Shown here: one piece after another, positions 28,021-37,398 of the stretch
How positions within the stretch are numbered: position 1 is the stretch's first letter
Layout: the number at the start of each line of letters is the position of its first letter
DNA from: Paracoccus zeaxanthinifaciens ATCC 21588
GTDB lineage: Bacteria; Pseudomonadota; Alphaproteobacteria; Rhodobacterales; Rhodobacteraceae
Reading direction: 5' to 3'
DNA: 64,000 bases
Assembly (NCBI RefSeq): GCF_000420145.1
Contig: NZ_ATUJ01000005.1
Span: 62,001 to 126,000 of the forward strand
Translations under genes and position numbers: made by a program
Notes under the pieces: model-generated
The model's input: only the letters and a program-made list of their open reading frames with translations
Told to the model about the DNA's origin: nothing
The model's database searches: none

Positions 28021-28961
28021 GCGGTCACCCCCCGCGGGTCGATCCGGCCCGCCGCAAGGTCGATCAGCGCGTTCAGCACGACGAAGCCCAGCCCCATGAC
28101 CAGCGCGGTGCCCTGCACCATCGGCACGTCACGGTGGAACACAGCGTGGATCAGCGCATGACCGATGCCGGGCCAGCCGAAGATCGTCTCGACCACGACG
28201 ACGCCCTCGGCCAGGAAGACGAATTGCAGGCCCAGATAGGTCAGCAGCGGTGCCGCGATGTTGCGCAGCCCGTGATGGCGCAGGACCTGGCCGTCGGACA
28301 GGCCCTTCATGCGGGCGAAGGCATAGTGCTGGCTGGCGGCGATACCCGCCATCAGGTCTCGCGCGATCCGCGCCGAGCCTGCGGCCAGCCCCAGGGCCAG
28401 GGTCAGCGCCGGCAGCACGACATGCGCCGCGCGACCGTGACCGGCCGAGGGCAGCAGCCCCGCCTCGACCGCCAGGGCCACGATCAGCACCAGTCCCAGC
28501 AGGAATTGCGGCATGGCGCGCAGTCCCGCCGCGGCGACCAGCAGCACGCGATCCAGCAGGCCGCCCGCGCGCAGCCCCGCCAGCACCCCGAGGGGCGGCC
28601 CGATCAGAAGCGCGATCAGCAGCGCCACGACCGACAGGTGCAGCGTCGCGCCCAGCTGGTGCGCGATCTCGTGGGCGACGGGTTCGCCCGACACGACCGA
28701 GCGCCCAAGGTCGAAGCGCAGCAGGTCCGCGATCCAGCCGCCGAACTGGGCAAGCGCGCCCGCATCCAGGTTCAGCTCGGCCCGGACGGCATCCGCCGCC
28801 TGCGACGACACCATGTCGTAGCCGTATCGCGCCGCGGCGATGCGATAGGCCGCATCGCCGGGCATGGCCTGTATCATCAGGAAGGACATGACCCCCACGA
28901 CAAGCGCCACCCCCGCCGCCTGCGCAAGGCGGAAGGCCAGGATACCGGTCAGCCCCCTCAT
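28017..28961 (-). CDS. ABC importer permease, DppB/NikB type
   Basis: A 314-residue membrane protein with six predicted segments; the loop QHYAFARMKGLSDGQVLRHHGLRN contacts the ATPase and VVVETIFGWPGIGHALIHAVF is the DppB C-terminal block. ATG overlaps the stop of the binding-protein gene (ATGA). Confidence 0.92.
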   Translation of the reverse strand: MRGLTGILAFRLAQAAGVALVVGVMSFLMIQAMPGDAAYRIAAARYGYDMVSSQAADAVRAELNLDAGALAQFGGWIADLLRFDLGRSVVSGEPVAHEIAHQLGATLHLSVVALLIALLIGPPLGVLAGLRAGGLLDRVLLVAAAGLRAMPQFLLGLVLIVALAVEAGLLPSAGHGRAAHVVLPALTLALGLAAGSARIARDLMAGIAASQHYAFARMKGLSDGQVLRHHGLRNIAAPLLTYLGLQFVFLAEGVVVVETIFGWPGIGHALIHAVFHRDVPMVQGTALVMGLGFVVLNALIDLAAGRIDPRGVTA

Positions 28962-30457
28962 TCGACGAAGCCCGCGCGGGCCAGCCCGAAGCCGCGCTCA
29001 TAGGGGTCCAGCGTGATCCCCTCGACCCGGTCCGAGATGGCGGCGGTCTGCTGGTACCAGGCGATCGGGATGACCGGCAGGTCCTGCCGGAAGATCGCGG
29101 CGATACGGGCGCGGTCGCCCGGCGTCGCGCCCTCGGAGGCCATGCGCCGGATCAGCTGCGCGGCCTCGGGGTTGTCCCAGCCCATCGCGCCCCAGTCCCC
29201 GCCGGGGGCGTAATCCTGCAGCAGCGTGCCGGTCGGATCGGGCACCAGCGCGAAGTTGCGCGCCATCAGCCCCATCTGCAGCGTGCCCGCCGCGTGGCGC
29301 GCGGGGATCTCGGACGAGTTCGACGAGACGATGCGGATGTCCACCCCGATATCGTGGAACAGCTGCTGCAGGACCGTCGCGGTCAGCGGCAGTTCGGGCC
29401 GGTCGGGATAGGTCACCAGCTCGACCGCGAAGCGCTGCCCGTCCTTCTGCATGATGCCGTCATCGCCGGGCGTCCAGCCCGCCTGTTCCAGCAGCGCGCG
29501 GGCAGCTTCGGGATCGTAGGACAGCGGCGGCAGCGCGGCATCGTGCCAGCCGTCCATGTTGGGCGGGAACATCTGGTCGGCCGAGGCGTCATAGCGCAGC
29601 ACCACCTGCGCAAGGCCCGCGCGGTCGATGGCCATGGACAGCGCCTCGCGTTCGGCGGCGCTGTCGAAGAACGGCGATGCGGCGTCCACCTTCAGCATCA
29701 GGACCCGCGGCAGGGGGGCGCTGACCACCTCCAGGTCCTCCAGCTCCGAAAGGCGGGTGACGGATGCCGGGTCCAGCGTGACGACCAGCTCGGCATCGCC
29801 GCTCTCGGCCATCAGGGCGCGGGTTTCCGACCGCGTCACGGCGGTATAGCGCAGCGCCGGAATGCGCGCCGCGCCGTCCCAGTAATCCTCGAACCGCTCG
29901 GCTGCGAGGGTCTGGGGCGGCGAGACCTCGGTCGTGCGGAAGGCGCCGGTCCCGATCAGCGCGACCACCTCGCCATCCGGGCCGTAGGATGCGGGCGCCA
30001 GGATCTGGCTGCGATATTCCGCAAGGAAGGCGGGCAGGATCGCGAAGGGTTCGGACAGGGCGACGACCAGATCGGCCCCGTCGGCGCGGATATCGGTGAT
30101 GGGCGCGCGGGACAGCAGCCCCTCGTGGCTGCGGGCATGGTTCAACGAGATCGCGGCGGCGGCGGCGTCCAGCATGGTGCCGTCGTGGAAGGCCACCCCC
30201 TCGCGGATGCGGAAGCGCCATTCCAGCCCGTCCTCCGAGGTCGTCCATTCCGTCGCAAGGCCGGGGCGCAGACGGCCCTTCGCATCGCTGTCCACTAGCG
30301 TCTCGGCAATCTCGAGCCGCAGGAAGATGTCGCCGGACAGTGCCGGATCGAGGCCCTTCAGCTCGAAGGGGGCGGCGATGTCCAGGGTCTGGTCATCGGC
30401 AAGCGCGGTCAGCGGGCACAGCGCCGCCGTGACCGCCAGAAGGGCGGAACGGATCAT
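28958..30457 (-). CDS. ABC importer substrate-binding protein, peptide/nickel family
   Basis: A 499-residue periplasmic protein with a signal peptide (about 1-21, ending LTALA) and family 5 blocks (LATEWTTSEDGLEWRFRIREG, FHDGTMLDAAAAAISLNHA). Its style resembles NikA and other compact binders, but the ligand cannot be told from the sequence. ATG at 30457 follows CGGAG. It starts 72 bases after modC on the same strand, so it may be read through from the molybdate operon or use its own promoter in the AT-rich stretch before it. Confidence 0.88.
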   Translation of the reverse strand: MIRSALLAVTAALCPLTALADDQTLDIAAPFELKGLDPALSGDIFLRLEIAETLVDSDAKGRLRPGLATEWTTSEDGLEWRFRIREGVAFHDGTMLDAAAAAISLNHARSHEGLLSRAPITDIRADGADLVVALSEPFAILPAFLAEYRSQILAPASYGPDGEVVALIGTGAFRTTEVSPPQTLAAERFEDYWDGAARIPALRYTAVTRSETRALMAESGDAELVVTLDPASVTRLSELEDLEVVSAPLPRVLMLKVDAASPFFDSAAEREALSMAIDRAGLAQVVLRYDASADQMFPPNMDGWHDAALPPLSYDPEAARALLEQAGWTPGDDGIMQKDGQRFAVELVTYPDRPELPLTATVLQQLFHDIGVDIRIVSSNSSEIPARHAAGTLQMGLMARNFALVPDPTGTLLQDYAPGGDWGAMGWDNPEAAQLIRRMASEGATPGDRARIAAIFRQDLPVIPIAWYQQTAAISDRVEGITLDPYERGFGLARAGFVE

Positions 30458-30470
30458 TCCTGATCTCCGG

Positions 30471-30495
30471 TTATGAAATGTAATATTATGCCATT
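30471..30495 (-). promoter_or_regulatory. AT-rich island between modC and the second importer
   Basis: A 25-base stretch made almost only of A and T apart from a few G/C sits 14-38 bases before the importer start, in a very GC-rich background. It holds several -10-like hexamers (TAATAT, CATAAT). No convincing -35 or known operator could be fixed, so this is only a likely promoter area. Confidence 0.35.
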
Positions 30496-30529
30496 TGCCG
30501 GATGCGCGGTTGCGGCGCAAGCCCCGAAA

Positions 30530-31594
30530 TCAGCCGGGCGCCGGCGCGATGTCGGACCCGTGAACCGCCACGGATTTCAGGATCGCGTGGCAGTCCTGAC
30601 CGACCGCAAGCCCCATCGCATGGGCAGAACGGCGGGTGATGCGGGCGATCAGCGCATCCTGTCCCAGGTCCAGCCTGACCATGACCGAACCGTCCGGCGC
30701 ATCGCGCATCCCGGCGATGCGCCCCGGCATGATGTTCAGTGCCGACAGCCCCGTCGGGCGATCGCGCGACAGGACGACATCGCGCGCGCCGACGCGCAGG
30801 CGCAGCGCTGTGCCGGGGGCGGCGGCCACGCGCGGCACCCACAGGGGCACGTCGCCCGCGACCAGCTCGGTCAGGCCGTCATCGTGGTGGCGCCGGACAC
30901 GGGCGTCGATGATCGCGCCCGCATCGCCGCCAAGCGCGCCCTGGCCCAGTACCTCGGACGGGGTGCCCTGCGCGATCACGCGGCCCGCCCGCAACGCCAC
31001 GACCGTGGTCGCAAGGCGCGTCACCTCGGGGATGGAGTGCGAGACATAGAGGATCGGCACCCGCGCCTCGTCGCGCAGACGCTCGAAATAGGGCAGGATC
31101 TCGGCCTTGCGGGCGTCGTCCAGCGCGGCAAGGGGTTCGTCCGCCAGCATCAGCAGCGGCTGCGCCAGCAATGCGCGGCCGATCGCCACGCGGCTGCGTT
31201 CGCCCCCCGACAGCGCGGCGGGCGCGCGGTCCAGCAGGTGCCCGATGCCCAGCATCCCGACCACCTGCGCGAAATCCGCGCCCCCCTTGCGGCTGCCATA
31301 GGTCAGGTTCCGCCGCACGCTGAGATGCGGGAAAAGCCGCCCCTGCTGGAACACGTATCCGGCACGGCGGCGATGCGGCGGCACGAAGATGTGCGCGTCG
31401 GTATCGGTCAGCACGCGGCCATCGGCGCGGATCAGCGCGTGATCGGGACGAAAGAGGCCCGCCACCGCATCGACGATCGTGCTTTTTCCGGAACCCGAGG
31501 GGCCGAACAGCACCGTCAGTCCGGGCTGCGCGGTGAACTCCGCCTCCAGCGCGAAGCCCGCGAAGCGGTGGCGTATGCGGACCTCCAGGCTCAT
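30530..31594 (-). CDS. modC: Molybdate ABC transporter ATP-binding protein
   Basis: A 354-residue ATPase: Walker A GPSGSGKST, ALSGGERSRVAIGRALL, LMLADEPLAALDD, and a C-terminal Mop domain (about 285-350, SALNIMPGRIAGM ... DALIARITRRSA) that binds molybdate. It drives ModB. ATG overlaps the modB stop (ATGA at 31591-31594). Confidence 0.96.
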   Translation of the reverse strand: MSLEVRIRHRFAGFALEAEFTAQPGLTVLFGPSGSGKSTIVDAVAGLFRPDHALIRADGRVLTDTDAHIFVPPHRRRAGYVFQQGRLFPHLSVRRNLTYGSRKGGADFAQVVGMLGIGHLLDRAPAALSGGERSRVAIGRALLAQPLLMLADEPLAALDDARKAEILPYFERLRDEARVPILYVSHSIPEVTRLATTVVALRAGRVIAQGTPSEVLGQGALGGDAGAIIDARVRRHHDDGLTELVAGDVPLWVPRVAAAPGTALRLRVGARDVVLSRDRPTGLSALNIMPGRIAGMRDAPDGSVMVRLDLGQDALIARITRRSAHAMGLAVGQDCHAILKSVAVHGSDIAPAPG

Positions 31595-32289
31595 GCGCCG
31601 GCGACCTTGCGGGCGACGCGCCGCGCGATCAGTTCGGACAGCATCAGCGCGGCCATGGCGATGAGGATGGCGATGACGACAAGGCGGCCTGCCGCAGCCT
31701 CGCCACCCGGTACCTGCAGCAGGGCATGGATCGCGGAAGGCAGGGTCTGGGTCTGGCCGGGAATGTTCGACACGAAGGTGATCGTCGCGCCGAATTCGCC
31801 GATGGCCTTGGCAAAGGACAGGATCGCGCCCGCGACCACACCCGGCGCGGCCAGCGGCAGCGTCACCGTCGCGAAGACCCGGACCGGCCCCGCCCCCAGC
31901 GTGGCCGCCGCGGATTCGAGGCCGGGGTCCACGGCCTCGATCGCAAGGCGGATCGCGCGGACCATCAGCGGAAAGCCCATGATCGCCGCCGCAAGCGCCG
32001 CACCCGTCCAGCGGAAGGCCAGCGTGATGCCGAACGCCTCGTGCAGCCAGGCACCGACCGCGCCCTGCCGTCCGAAGACCAGCAGCAGAAGATAGCCCGT
32101 CACGACAGGCGGCAGGATCAGCGGCAGGTGGACCAGCCCGTTCAGCAGCCCGCGCCCCGGGAACCGCCAGCGGGCCAGCGCATGCGCGACAAGGATGCCA
32201 AAGGGCAGCGACAGGGCCGTGGCCCAGAACGCGACCTTGAGCGACAGCACCACCGCCTGCCAGCCCTCGGGGCCCAGCCAGTCCGCCAT
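31591..32289 (-). CDS. modB: Molybdate ABC transporter permease
   Basis: A 232-residue membrane protein with five to six segments. LPLILPPVVTGYLLL and the EAA loop ESAAATLGAGPVRVFATVTLP, then AIGEFGATITFVSNIPGQTQT, are typical of ModB. ATG overlaps the modA stop by one base (TGATG). Confidence 0.96.
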   Translation of the reverse strand: MADWLGPEGWQAVVLSLKVAFWATALSLPFGILVAHALARWRFPGRGLLNGLVHLPLILPPVVTGYLLLLVFGRQGAVGAWLHEAFGITLAFRWTGAALAAAIMGFPLMVRAIRLAIEAVDPGLESAAATLGAGPVRVFATVTLPLAAPGVVAGAILSFAKAIGEFGATITFVSNIPGQTQTLPSAIHALLQVPGGEAAAGRLVVIAILIAMAALMLSELIARRVARKVAGA

Positions 32290-33026
32290 CACGGATCGCC
32301 GAAGCCGTATTCGCGCCACAGCTCGCGCGCCGCGTCCGATGTCAGGAAGTCGAGGAAACCGCCATCCTGTGCCCCCGCGACCCGCGCGGCGGGATAGAGG
32401 ATGGGCGCGTGGCTGCCTTCGGGGAACCGGCCGATCACGGTCACGTCGGGTTCGACCAGCGCATCGGTCGCATAGGTGATGCCGAGCGGCGCCTCGCCCC
32501 GCGCGACGAAGGCCAGTGCCGTGCGGACATTGTCGGATTGCGCGACGCTTGCCTCGACCCCCTGCCACAGCCCAAGCGATTCCAGCGCCTGCCGCCCATA
32601 GATGCCCGCGGGCACGCTGGCGGTCATGGCCATGGACAGGCGCCCCCCCTTCAGCATCGCGGGCAGGTCCAGCGCGGCGTCGATGGTCACCGGGGGCGCG
32701 TCGCCATGCGCGATCAGCACCAGCGCGTTTCCGGCCACGTCGCGACGGCTGGCGGCATCGACATCGCCCGAACGCTGCAGGGCGTCCATCCATTCCTGGT
32801 TGGCGGACACGAAGATGTCGGCGGGCGCACCCTGCTGGATCTGCCGCGCAAGCGCCGAGGAACCGGCATAGGATATGGTGACGGGCTCGTTCCCGCCCGC
32901 CTCCCACAGGGCGGCGATGCGGTCCAGCGCGTCGGTCAGGCTGGAGGCCGCGAAGACCAGCACCTCGGCCCCTGCGCGCAAGGGCGGGGTCGCAAGGACG
33001 GCGGCGATCAGAAGGGCGCGGAACAT
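32289..33026 (-). CDS. modA: Molybdate-binding periplasmic protein
   Basis: A 245-residue protein with signal peptide (about 1-20, ending RAGA) and the ModA landmarks FAASSLTDALDRIA, SYAGSSALARQIQQGAPADIF and SVPAGIYGRQALESLG, ending YAARVAG-type C-terminal part. It captures MoO4(2-) or WO4(2-). ATG at 33026 lies 38 bases after a probable Mo-box. Confidence 0.95.
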   Translation of the reverse strand: MFRALLIAAVLATPPLRAGAEVLVFAASSLTDALDRIAALWEAGGNEPVTISYAGSSALARQIQQGAPADIFVSANQEWMDALQRSGDVDAASRRDVAGNALVLIAHGDAPPVTIDAALDLPAMLKGGRLSMAMTASVPAGIYGRQALESLGLWQGVEASVAQSDNVRTALAFVARGEAPLGITYATDALVEPDVTVIGRFPEGSHAPILYPAARVAGAQDGGFLDFLTSDAARELWREYGFGDP

Positions 33027-33063
33027 GGCCGCGATTGCAGCCCGCGCGGGCCGCGGATGCAAG

Positions 33064-33087
33064 CGCTATTTTCCGCCGGACATAACG
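33064..33087 (-). promoter_or_regulatory. Probable Mo-box (ModE/Mop-type operator) before modABC
   Basis: On the modA strand the sequence reads CGTTATGTC, then six bases CGGCGG, then AAAATAGCG. Both half sites fit the start of the Mo-box pattern CGNTATATA-N6-TATATNNCG (CGTTAT and CGCTAT, exact N6 spacing), with mismatches in the inner AT part. Position between the SelW-like stop and modA is right for repression of modABC when molybdate is plentiful. The consensus is recalled, not searched. Confidence 0.5.
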
Positions 33088-33089
33088 GA

Positions 33090-33365
33090 TCAGCGATCCA
33101 GGTGGCCCAGGTCGCGTTCGGGGTCGATCGCGTCGCGCAGGCGCTGCTTGATCTCCTTGGGGCCGGGAAAGCCGCCATCGGCCTTGCGGTCCCAGATCAG
33201 CCGGTCGTCCACCGCGATCTGGAAGATGCCGCCGGTGCCGGGAACGATCGCGACCTCGGCAAGGTCCTCGCCGAAGGTCTGCAGCAATTCCTGCGCCATC
33301 CACCCGGCCCGAAGAAGCCAGTTGCAGCCGGTGCAGTAACGGATCGTGATGCGGGGTCTGGTCAT
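33090..33365 (-). CDS. SelT/SelW/SelH (Rdx) family protein, cysteine form
   Basis: A 91-residue thioredoxin-like protein with the redox motif CTGC near the start (ITIRYCTGCNWLLRAGW) and the family ending GGIFQIAVDDRLIWDRKADGGFP. Selenoprotein W relatives carry Sec in the second position; here both are Cys. A redox role is likely but unproven. It is the gene immediately before modABC on the same strand, 63 bases away. ATG at 33365. Confidence 0.87.
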   Translation of the reverse strand: MTRPRITIRYCTGCNWLLRAGWMAQELLQTFGEDLAEVAIVPGTGGIFQIAVDDRLIWDRKADGGFPGPKEIKQRLRDAIDPERDLGHLDR

Positions 33366-33540
33366 GGCGGCGACGATATCCACGCGCCCCCGCCCGCACA
33401 AGCGGCGCTGTTGCCGGCCTGCAACAATGCGGCCCCTTCACGGAAACACACGCTTCAATCCCGTTTGCGTGAGGATTATCGCCGCAATCAGCCAGTGTCC
33501 GCACCAGCCATTCCCGTGAACCCATTTCCCGGAGTGGCCC

Positions 33541-35769
33541 ATGTCACCGACCTTCCGCACCATCCTGACCACCACCGCGCTGGTCCTGCTGCCCGCCCTG
33601 CCCGCATCCGCGCAGGATGCCGAACCCGTCATGCTCGAGGGCATCGTCCTCTCGGCCGAGGAACAGGCGCTGCAATCGCTCGGGGTGTCCAACATCTCGC
33701 AGGACGAACTGGAGCGCAGCCCCGTCGTCAACGACATCTCGGAGATCGTGCGCAAGCAGCCGGGCGTGAACCTGACGGGCGCGACGGCCACCGGTCAGCG
33801 CGGCAACCAGCGCCAGATCGACATCCGCGGCATGGGCCCCGAGAACACGCTGATCCTGATCGACGGCAAGCCGGTCCTGTCGCGCAATTCCGTCAAGCAG
33901 AGCCGTGGCGGCGAACGCGACACGCGCGGCGATGCGAACTGGGTGCCTGCCGAACTGATCGAGAGCATCGAGGTCATCCGCGGCCCCGCCGCCGCGCGCT
34001 ATGGCTCGGGGGCCTCGGGCGGGGTGGTGAACATCATCACCAAGCGCCCCGACAGCTTCATGGCCGAGCTGGGCCTGCACTGGAACCAGCCCGAGAGCGG
34101 TGACGAAGGCGCGACCAAACGCATGAACCTGCTGCTGGCGGGGCCGATCTCGGAGCGGCTGGGCCTGCGCCTGTGGGGCAACTTCAACAAGAGCGATGCC
34201 GACGACGCCGACATCAACCCGATCATCGGCGAGGGTGACGACACCCAGATCCTGGCCGGGACCGAGGGCGTGGTGAACAAGGATGTCGGCGCCAGCCTCA
34301 GCTGGGACGCGGCACCGGGGCACCGGCTGGACCTGGACGCGACCTTCTCGCGGCAGGGCAACATCTATGCCGGCGACACGCTGCGGGGCGCGGTGCTGAC
34401 CGACGCGGCCGATATCGACGACCTGATCGGGATGGAGACGAACCGCGTCTATCGCCGCACCTTCGCGCTGACCCACGAGGGGGAATACGATTTCGGCAGC
34501 TCGACCAGCTTCATCCAGTGGGAGAACACCCGCAACACGCGCTTCTGCGAAGGGCTTGCGGGCGGCGGCGAGGGCCGCATCACGGGCTGCGTGGACACGG
34601 ATGGCGATGACAGCGGCGACACGGTCACGGACCAGACGATCGAGCTGGACACCGTCTCGGCCAAGACCGAATGGGTCCTGCCCACCACCATCGCGAACCG
34701 CAATGCCAGCGTGACCCTGGGCGCCGATTACCGCGGCGAATGGATGGACGACCCCGCATCCATCGGCCAGGGGCTGGACGATTCGCTGGTGGATGTCACG
34801 GGCGTTCCCGCCGACGGCGACGCGCGCGACACCGAAAGCGACCAGCACACCATCGGCCTCTATGCCGAGGCGAATGTCGAATGGTCGCCCGCGCTGACGC
34901 TGACCCCCTCGATCCGCTATGACTGGAACGACAATTTCGGGGGCAATGTCTCGCCCGGGATCATCGCCGATTACGCGGTGAACGACAGCTGGACCGTCAA
35001 GGCGGGGATCGCGCGCGCCTACAAGACGCCGACCCTGTTCCAGCTGAACCCGAACTATGTCTATACCACGCGCGGCAACGGCTGCCCGGTGATCGACGGC
35101 ACGAAGGTCGAGGGCCCCTGCTATGTGCTGGGCAATCCCGACCTCGACCCCGAGATCAGCCTGAACAAGGAACTGGGCGTCGCCTATGCGGGCGCGGACG
35201 GGCTGGAGGGCAGCCTGACCTTCTTCCACAACGATTACGAAAACCGCATCGCCTCGGGCTTCCGGCAGTACAATCCCGAAGCGACCTCGGACCGCCTGTT
35301 CCGGTGGGAGAACGAGGGCAAGGCCGTCATCTCGGGGATCGAGGGCAATTTCGCCACGCCGATCGGCACCGATTTCGCCTTCAACGCGAACTTCACCCAC
35401 ATGATCAAGTCCGAGAAGGACAATGGCGACCCGCTGAGCCTGGTGCCGGACTATACGGTCAACGCTTCGCTGGACTGGTACGCACGGCCCGATGTCACGC
35501 TGCGCCTGTCGGCCACCCATTACGGCAACATCGAGGCCCCCGACCTGAACCCCGTCACCAACGAACCCTACGAGGAGACCCGTTCGCGCGGCAGCTATAC
35601 GCTGGTCGATCTTGGCGCGACCTGGGACGTGAACGACCGCGTCCGGCTGTCGGGCGGCGTGACCAACCTGTTCGACAAGCAGATCCTGCGCACCGGGTCG
35701 GGCGGCACGTCCGAGACCTACAACGAGCCCGGCCGCGCCTATTACCTGTCGCTGAACAAGCGTTTCTGA
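33541..35769 (+). CDS. TonB-dependent outer-membrane receptor, catecholate siderophore (FepA/PfeA) type
   Basis: A 742-residue receptor: signal peptide 1-24 (ending ASA), a TonB-box-like IVLSA, a plug domain (about 45-170, QIDIRGMGPENTLILIDGKPV, IEVIRGPAAARYGSGASGGVVNIIT in separate blocks), and a 22-strand barrel ending in aromatic LNKRF. The segments RQGNIYAGDT and ETNRVYRRTFALTHEG are hallmarks of FepA, PfeA and BfeA, receptors for enterobactin-like ferric catecholates. GGAG stands before the ATG. It stands alone; the energiser TonB-ExbBD and a matching importer are 23 kb away. Confidence 0.9.
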   Translation: MSPTFRTILTTTALVLLPALPASAQDAEPVMLEGIVLSAEEQALQSLGVSNISQDELERSPVVNDISEIVRKQPGVNLTGATATGQRGNQRQIDIRGMGPENTLILIDGKPVLSRNSVKQSRGGERDTRGDANWVPAELIESIEVIRGPAAARYGSGASGGVVNIITKRPDSFMAELGLHWNQPESGDEGATKRMNLLLAGPISERLGLRLWGNFNKSDADDADINPIIGEGDDTQILAGTEGVVNKDVGASLSWDAAPGHRLDLDATFSRQGNIYAGDTLRGAVLTDAADIDDLIGMETNRVYRRTFALTHEGEYDFGSSTSFIQWENTRNTRFCEGLAGGGEGRITGCVDTDGDDSGDTVTDQTIELDTVSAKTEWVLPTTIANRNASVTLGADYRGEWMDDPASIGQGLDDSLVDVTGVPADGDARDTESDQHTIGLYAEANVEWSPALTLTPSIRYDWNDNFGGNVSPGIIADYAVNDSWTVKAGIARAYKTPTLFQLNPNYVYTTRGNGCPVIDGTKVEGPCYVLGNPDLDPEISLNKELGVAYAGADGLEGSLTFFHNDYENRIASGFRQYNPEATSDRLFRWENEGKAVISGIEGNFATPIGTDFAFNANFTHMIKSEKDNGDPLSLVPDYTVNASLDWYARPDVTLRLSATHYGNIEAPDLNPVTNEPYEETRSRGSYTLVDLGATWDVNDRVRLSGGVTNLFDKQILRTGSGGTSETYNEPGRAYYLSLNKRF

Positions 35770-35775
35770 TCGCGA

Positions 35776-35802
35776 CGCGCGCCCCCCTCACGGGGGCGCG
35801 CG
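35776..35802. terminator. Strong stem-loop between the TonB receptor and ugd
   Basis: A perfect 11-base stem (CGCGCGCCCCC / GGGGGCGCGCG) with loop CTCAC lies between the two convergent stop codons. It lacks a T-run on both strands, yet is the only structure placed to end either transcript. Confidence 0.6.
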
Positions 35803-35805
35803 GCA

Positions 35806-36972
35806 TCAGTTCTGGCGGAACAGGTCGCGGGTGAAGGTCTTGTCCGCGATATCCGCGATCTCGTCGGTGACGCGGTTGGCGACGACCACGTCGCAGATCG
35901 CCTTGAAGCGGGCCAGGTCGCGTTCGTTGCGCGAGTTCTTGTAGTGATCCTCGGCCAGGCTCGGCTCGTAGATGACGACCTCGATCCCCTCGCCCTTGAT
36001 GCGCTTCATCAGGTCCTGGACCGAGCTGTCGCGGAAATTGTCCGAACCCGCCTTCATCACCAGCCGGTAGATGCCCACCCGCTGCGGATTGCGCGCGATG
36101 ATCCGCGCCGCAAGGAAGTCCTTGCGCGTCTGGTTGGCCTCGACGATGGCGCGGATCAGGTTCTGGGGCACGTTGTTGTAATTCGCCAGAAGCTGCTTGC
36201 TGTCCTTGGGCAGGCAATAGCCGCCATAGCCGAACGAGGGGTTGTTGTAATGCGACCCGATCCGCGGATCGAGGCTGACCCCCTCGATGATCTGGCGCGC
36301 CTCCAGCCCGTGACTGAGGGCATAGCTGTCCAGCTCGTTGAAATAGGCGACGCGCATCGCAAGATAGGTGTTGGCGAACAGCTTGATCGCCTCGGCCTCG
36401 TCGGCATCGGTCAGCAGGATCGACACGTCGGTCTTGATCGCGGCATCGCGCAGCAGCTCGGCAAAGACCTGCGCGCGGTCCGACCGTTCGCCGACCACGA
36501 TGCGCGACGGATAGAGGTTGTCGTGCAGCGCCTGCCCCTCGCGCAGGAATTCCGGCGAGAACATGATCTGGCGCGACCCGGTGCGGGCGATCAGGCCGCG
36601 GGTATAGCCCACGGGAATCGTCGACTTGATGACCATGACCGCGTCGGGATTGATGCGCGACACCTGCTCGACCACCGATTCGATGCTCTCGGTGTTGAAG
36701 GCGTTGGTTTCGGGGTCGTAATTGGTCGGCGTGGCGATGATGACGAAATCCGCATCGGCATAGGCCTCGGCGGGGTCCATCGTGGCCTTCAGGCGCAGCT
36801 TGCCCTCGGCCAGGAACTTCTCGCATTCGTCATCCGCGATCGGAGAGATGCCCGAATTCACCATCCGGATCTTGTCCTGCACGACATCGACCGCGACGAC
36901 ATCGTGCTGGCGTGCCAGCAGAATGGCATTGGACAGCCCGACATAGCCCAGTCCAGCGACCGCAATCTTCAT
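35806..36972 (-). CDS. ugd: UDP-glucose 6-dehydrogenase, short form
   Basis: A 388-residue enzyme, the same length as E. coli Ugd, oxidising UDP-glucose to UDP-glucuronate for surface polysaccharides. N-terminal [10 protein letters not shown] binds NAD; catalytic cysteine in [22 protein letters not shown] and FSPEFLREG are intact. It is a single gene with no polysaccharide cluster next to it. Confidence 0.95.
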   Translation of the reverse strand: MKIAVAGLGYVGLSNAILLARQHDVVAVDVVQDKIRMVNSGISPIADDECEKFLAEGKLRLKATMDPAEAYADADFVIIATPTNYDPETNAFNTESIESVVEQVSRINPDAVMVIKSTIPVGYTRGLIARTGSRQIMFSPEFLREGQALHDNLYPSRIVVGERSDRAQVFAELLRDAAIKTDVSILLTDADEAEAIKLFANTYLAMRVAYFNELDSYALSHGLEARQIIEGVSLDPRIGSHYNNPSFGYGGYCLPKDSKQLLANYNNVPQNLIRAIVEANQTRKDFLAARIIARNPQRVGIYRLVMKAGSDNFRDSSVQDLMKRIKGEGIEVVIYEPSLAEDHYKNSRNERDLARFKAICDVVVANRVTDEIADIADKTFTRDLFRQN

Positions 36973-37080
36973 GGTGACCCCCTTCGATCGGACCGGTCCG
37001 TCCGGCCCCTTGTCAGAAGGTGATAGAGAAGCGGCCGCCCCGCGTCCAGAATGGCAGACCTTACCTGCGCCGGACAGAAG

Positions 37081-37117
37081 AAAGCCCCGCAACTCGTTGA
37101 GCTGCGGGGCTTTTTTT
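37081..37117. terminator. Terminator downstream of tRNA-Leu
   Basis: AAAGCCCCGC and GCGGGGCTTT form a 10-base stem with a small inner CTC/GAG stem. On the tRNA strand it begins two bases after the encoded CCA and is followed by CTTTCTTCT; on the other strand it is followed by seven Ts, although no plus-strand gene ends there. Confidence 0.8.
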
Positions 37118-37118
37118 A

Positions 37119-37203
37119 TGGTGCCCAGGAGAGGACTCGAACCTCCACGTCTTGCGACACACGGACCTGAACCGTGCGCGTCTACCAATTCCGCCACCTG
37201 GGC
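37119..37203 (-). tRNA. tRNA-Leu(CAG)
   Basis: The minus strand folds as a class II tRNA of 85 bases: acceptor stem GCCCAGG/CCTGGGC, D-arm with GGTAGAC, anticodon loop TTCAGGT (anticodon CAG) on stem CACGG/CCGTG, a long variable arm, T-arm GGTTCGAGTCC, discriminator A and encoded CCA. Confidence 0.97.
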
Positions 37204-37219
37204 AGGTGGTATGAGCGGC

Positions 37220-37248
37220 TATCTACGGGCAGTCGCAGGGGGCGTCAA
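37220..37248 (-). promoter_or_regulatory. Sigma-70 promoter of tRNA-Leu
   Basis: TTGACG (37248-37243) and TAGATA (37225-37220) are exactly 17 bases apart, placing the transcript start about ten bases before the mature tRNA 5' end. This is the best promoter match in the window. Confidence 0.75.
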
Positions 37249-37398
37249 TGGCCCTTTGCAACTTTTCTGACATGTTTTCGATTTTTCTTTCGCGACCCCC
37301 TGCGACGCATCGCCGAAGGGGCCTGCCGCCGCTTGCCGCATGGCATCCCCGCGGGTAAGCATCGCAGGACAATTCGGCACGAAGGAGGCGAGACGCCC

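Noticed and set aside
28958..30457. Naming this binding protein NikA, given the nearby metal transport genes
   Set aside because: Similarity by eye is general to family 5 binders; no NikR-type operator (GTATGA-N16-TCATAC) is present before it.
33544..35520. A 658-codon frame antisense to the TonB receptor
   Set aside because: The receptor is complete from signal peptide to final aromatic residue; the opposite frame has no recognisable motif.
37081..37117. Terminator of an unseen plus-strand transcript (seven Ts follow on that strand)
   Set aside because: No plus-strand gene ends upstream; it serves the minus-strand tRNA-Leu.
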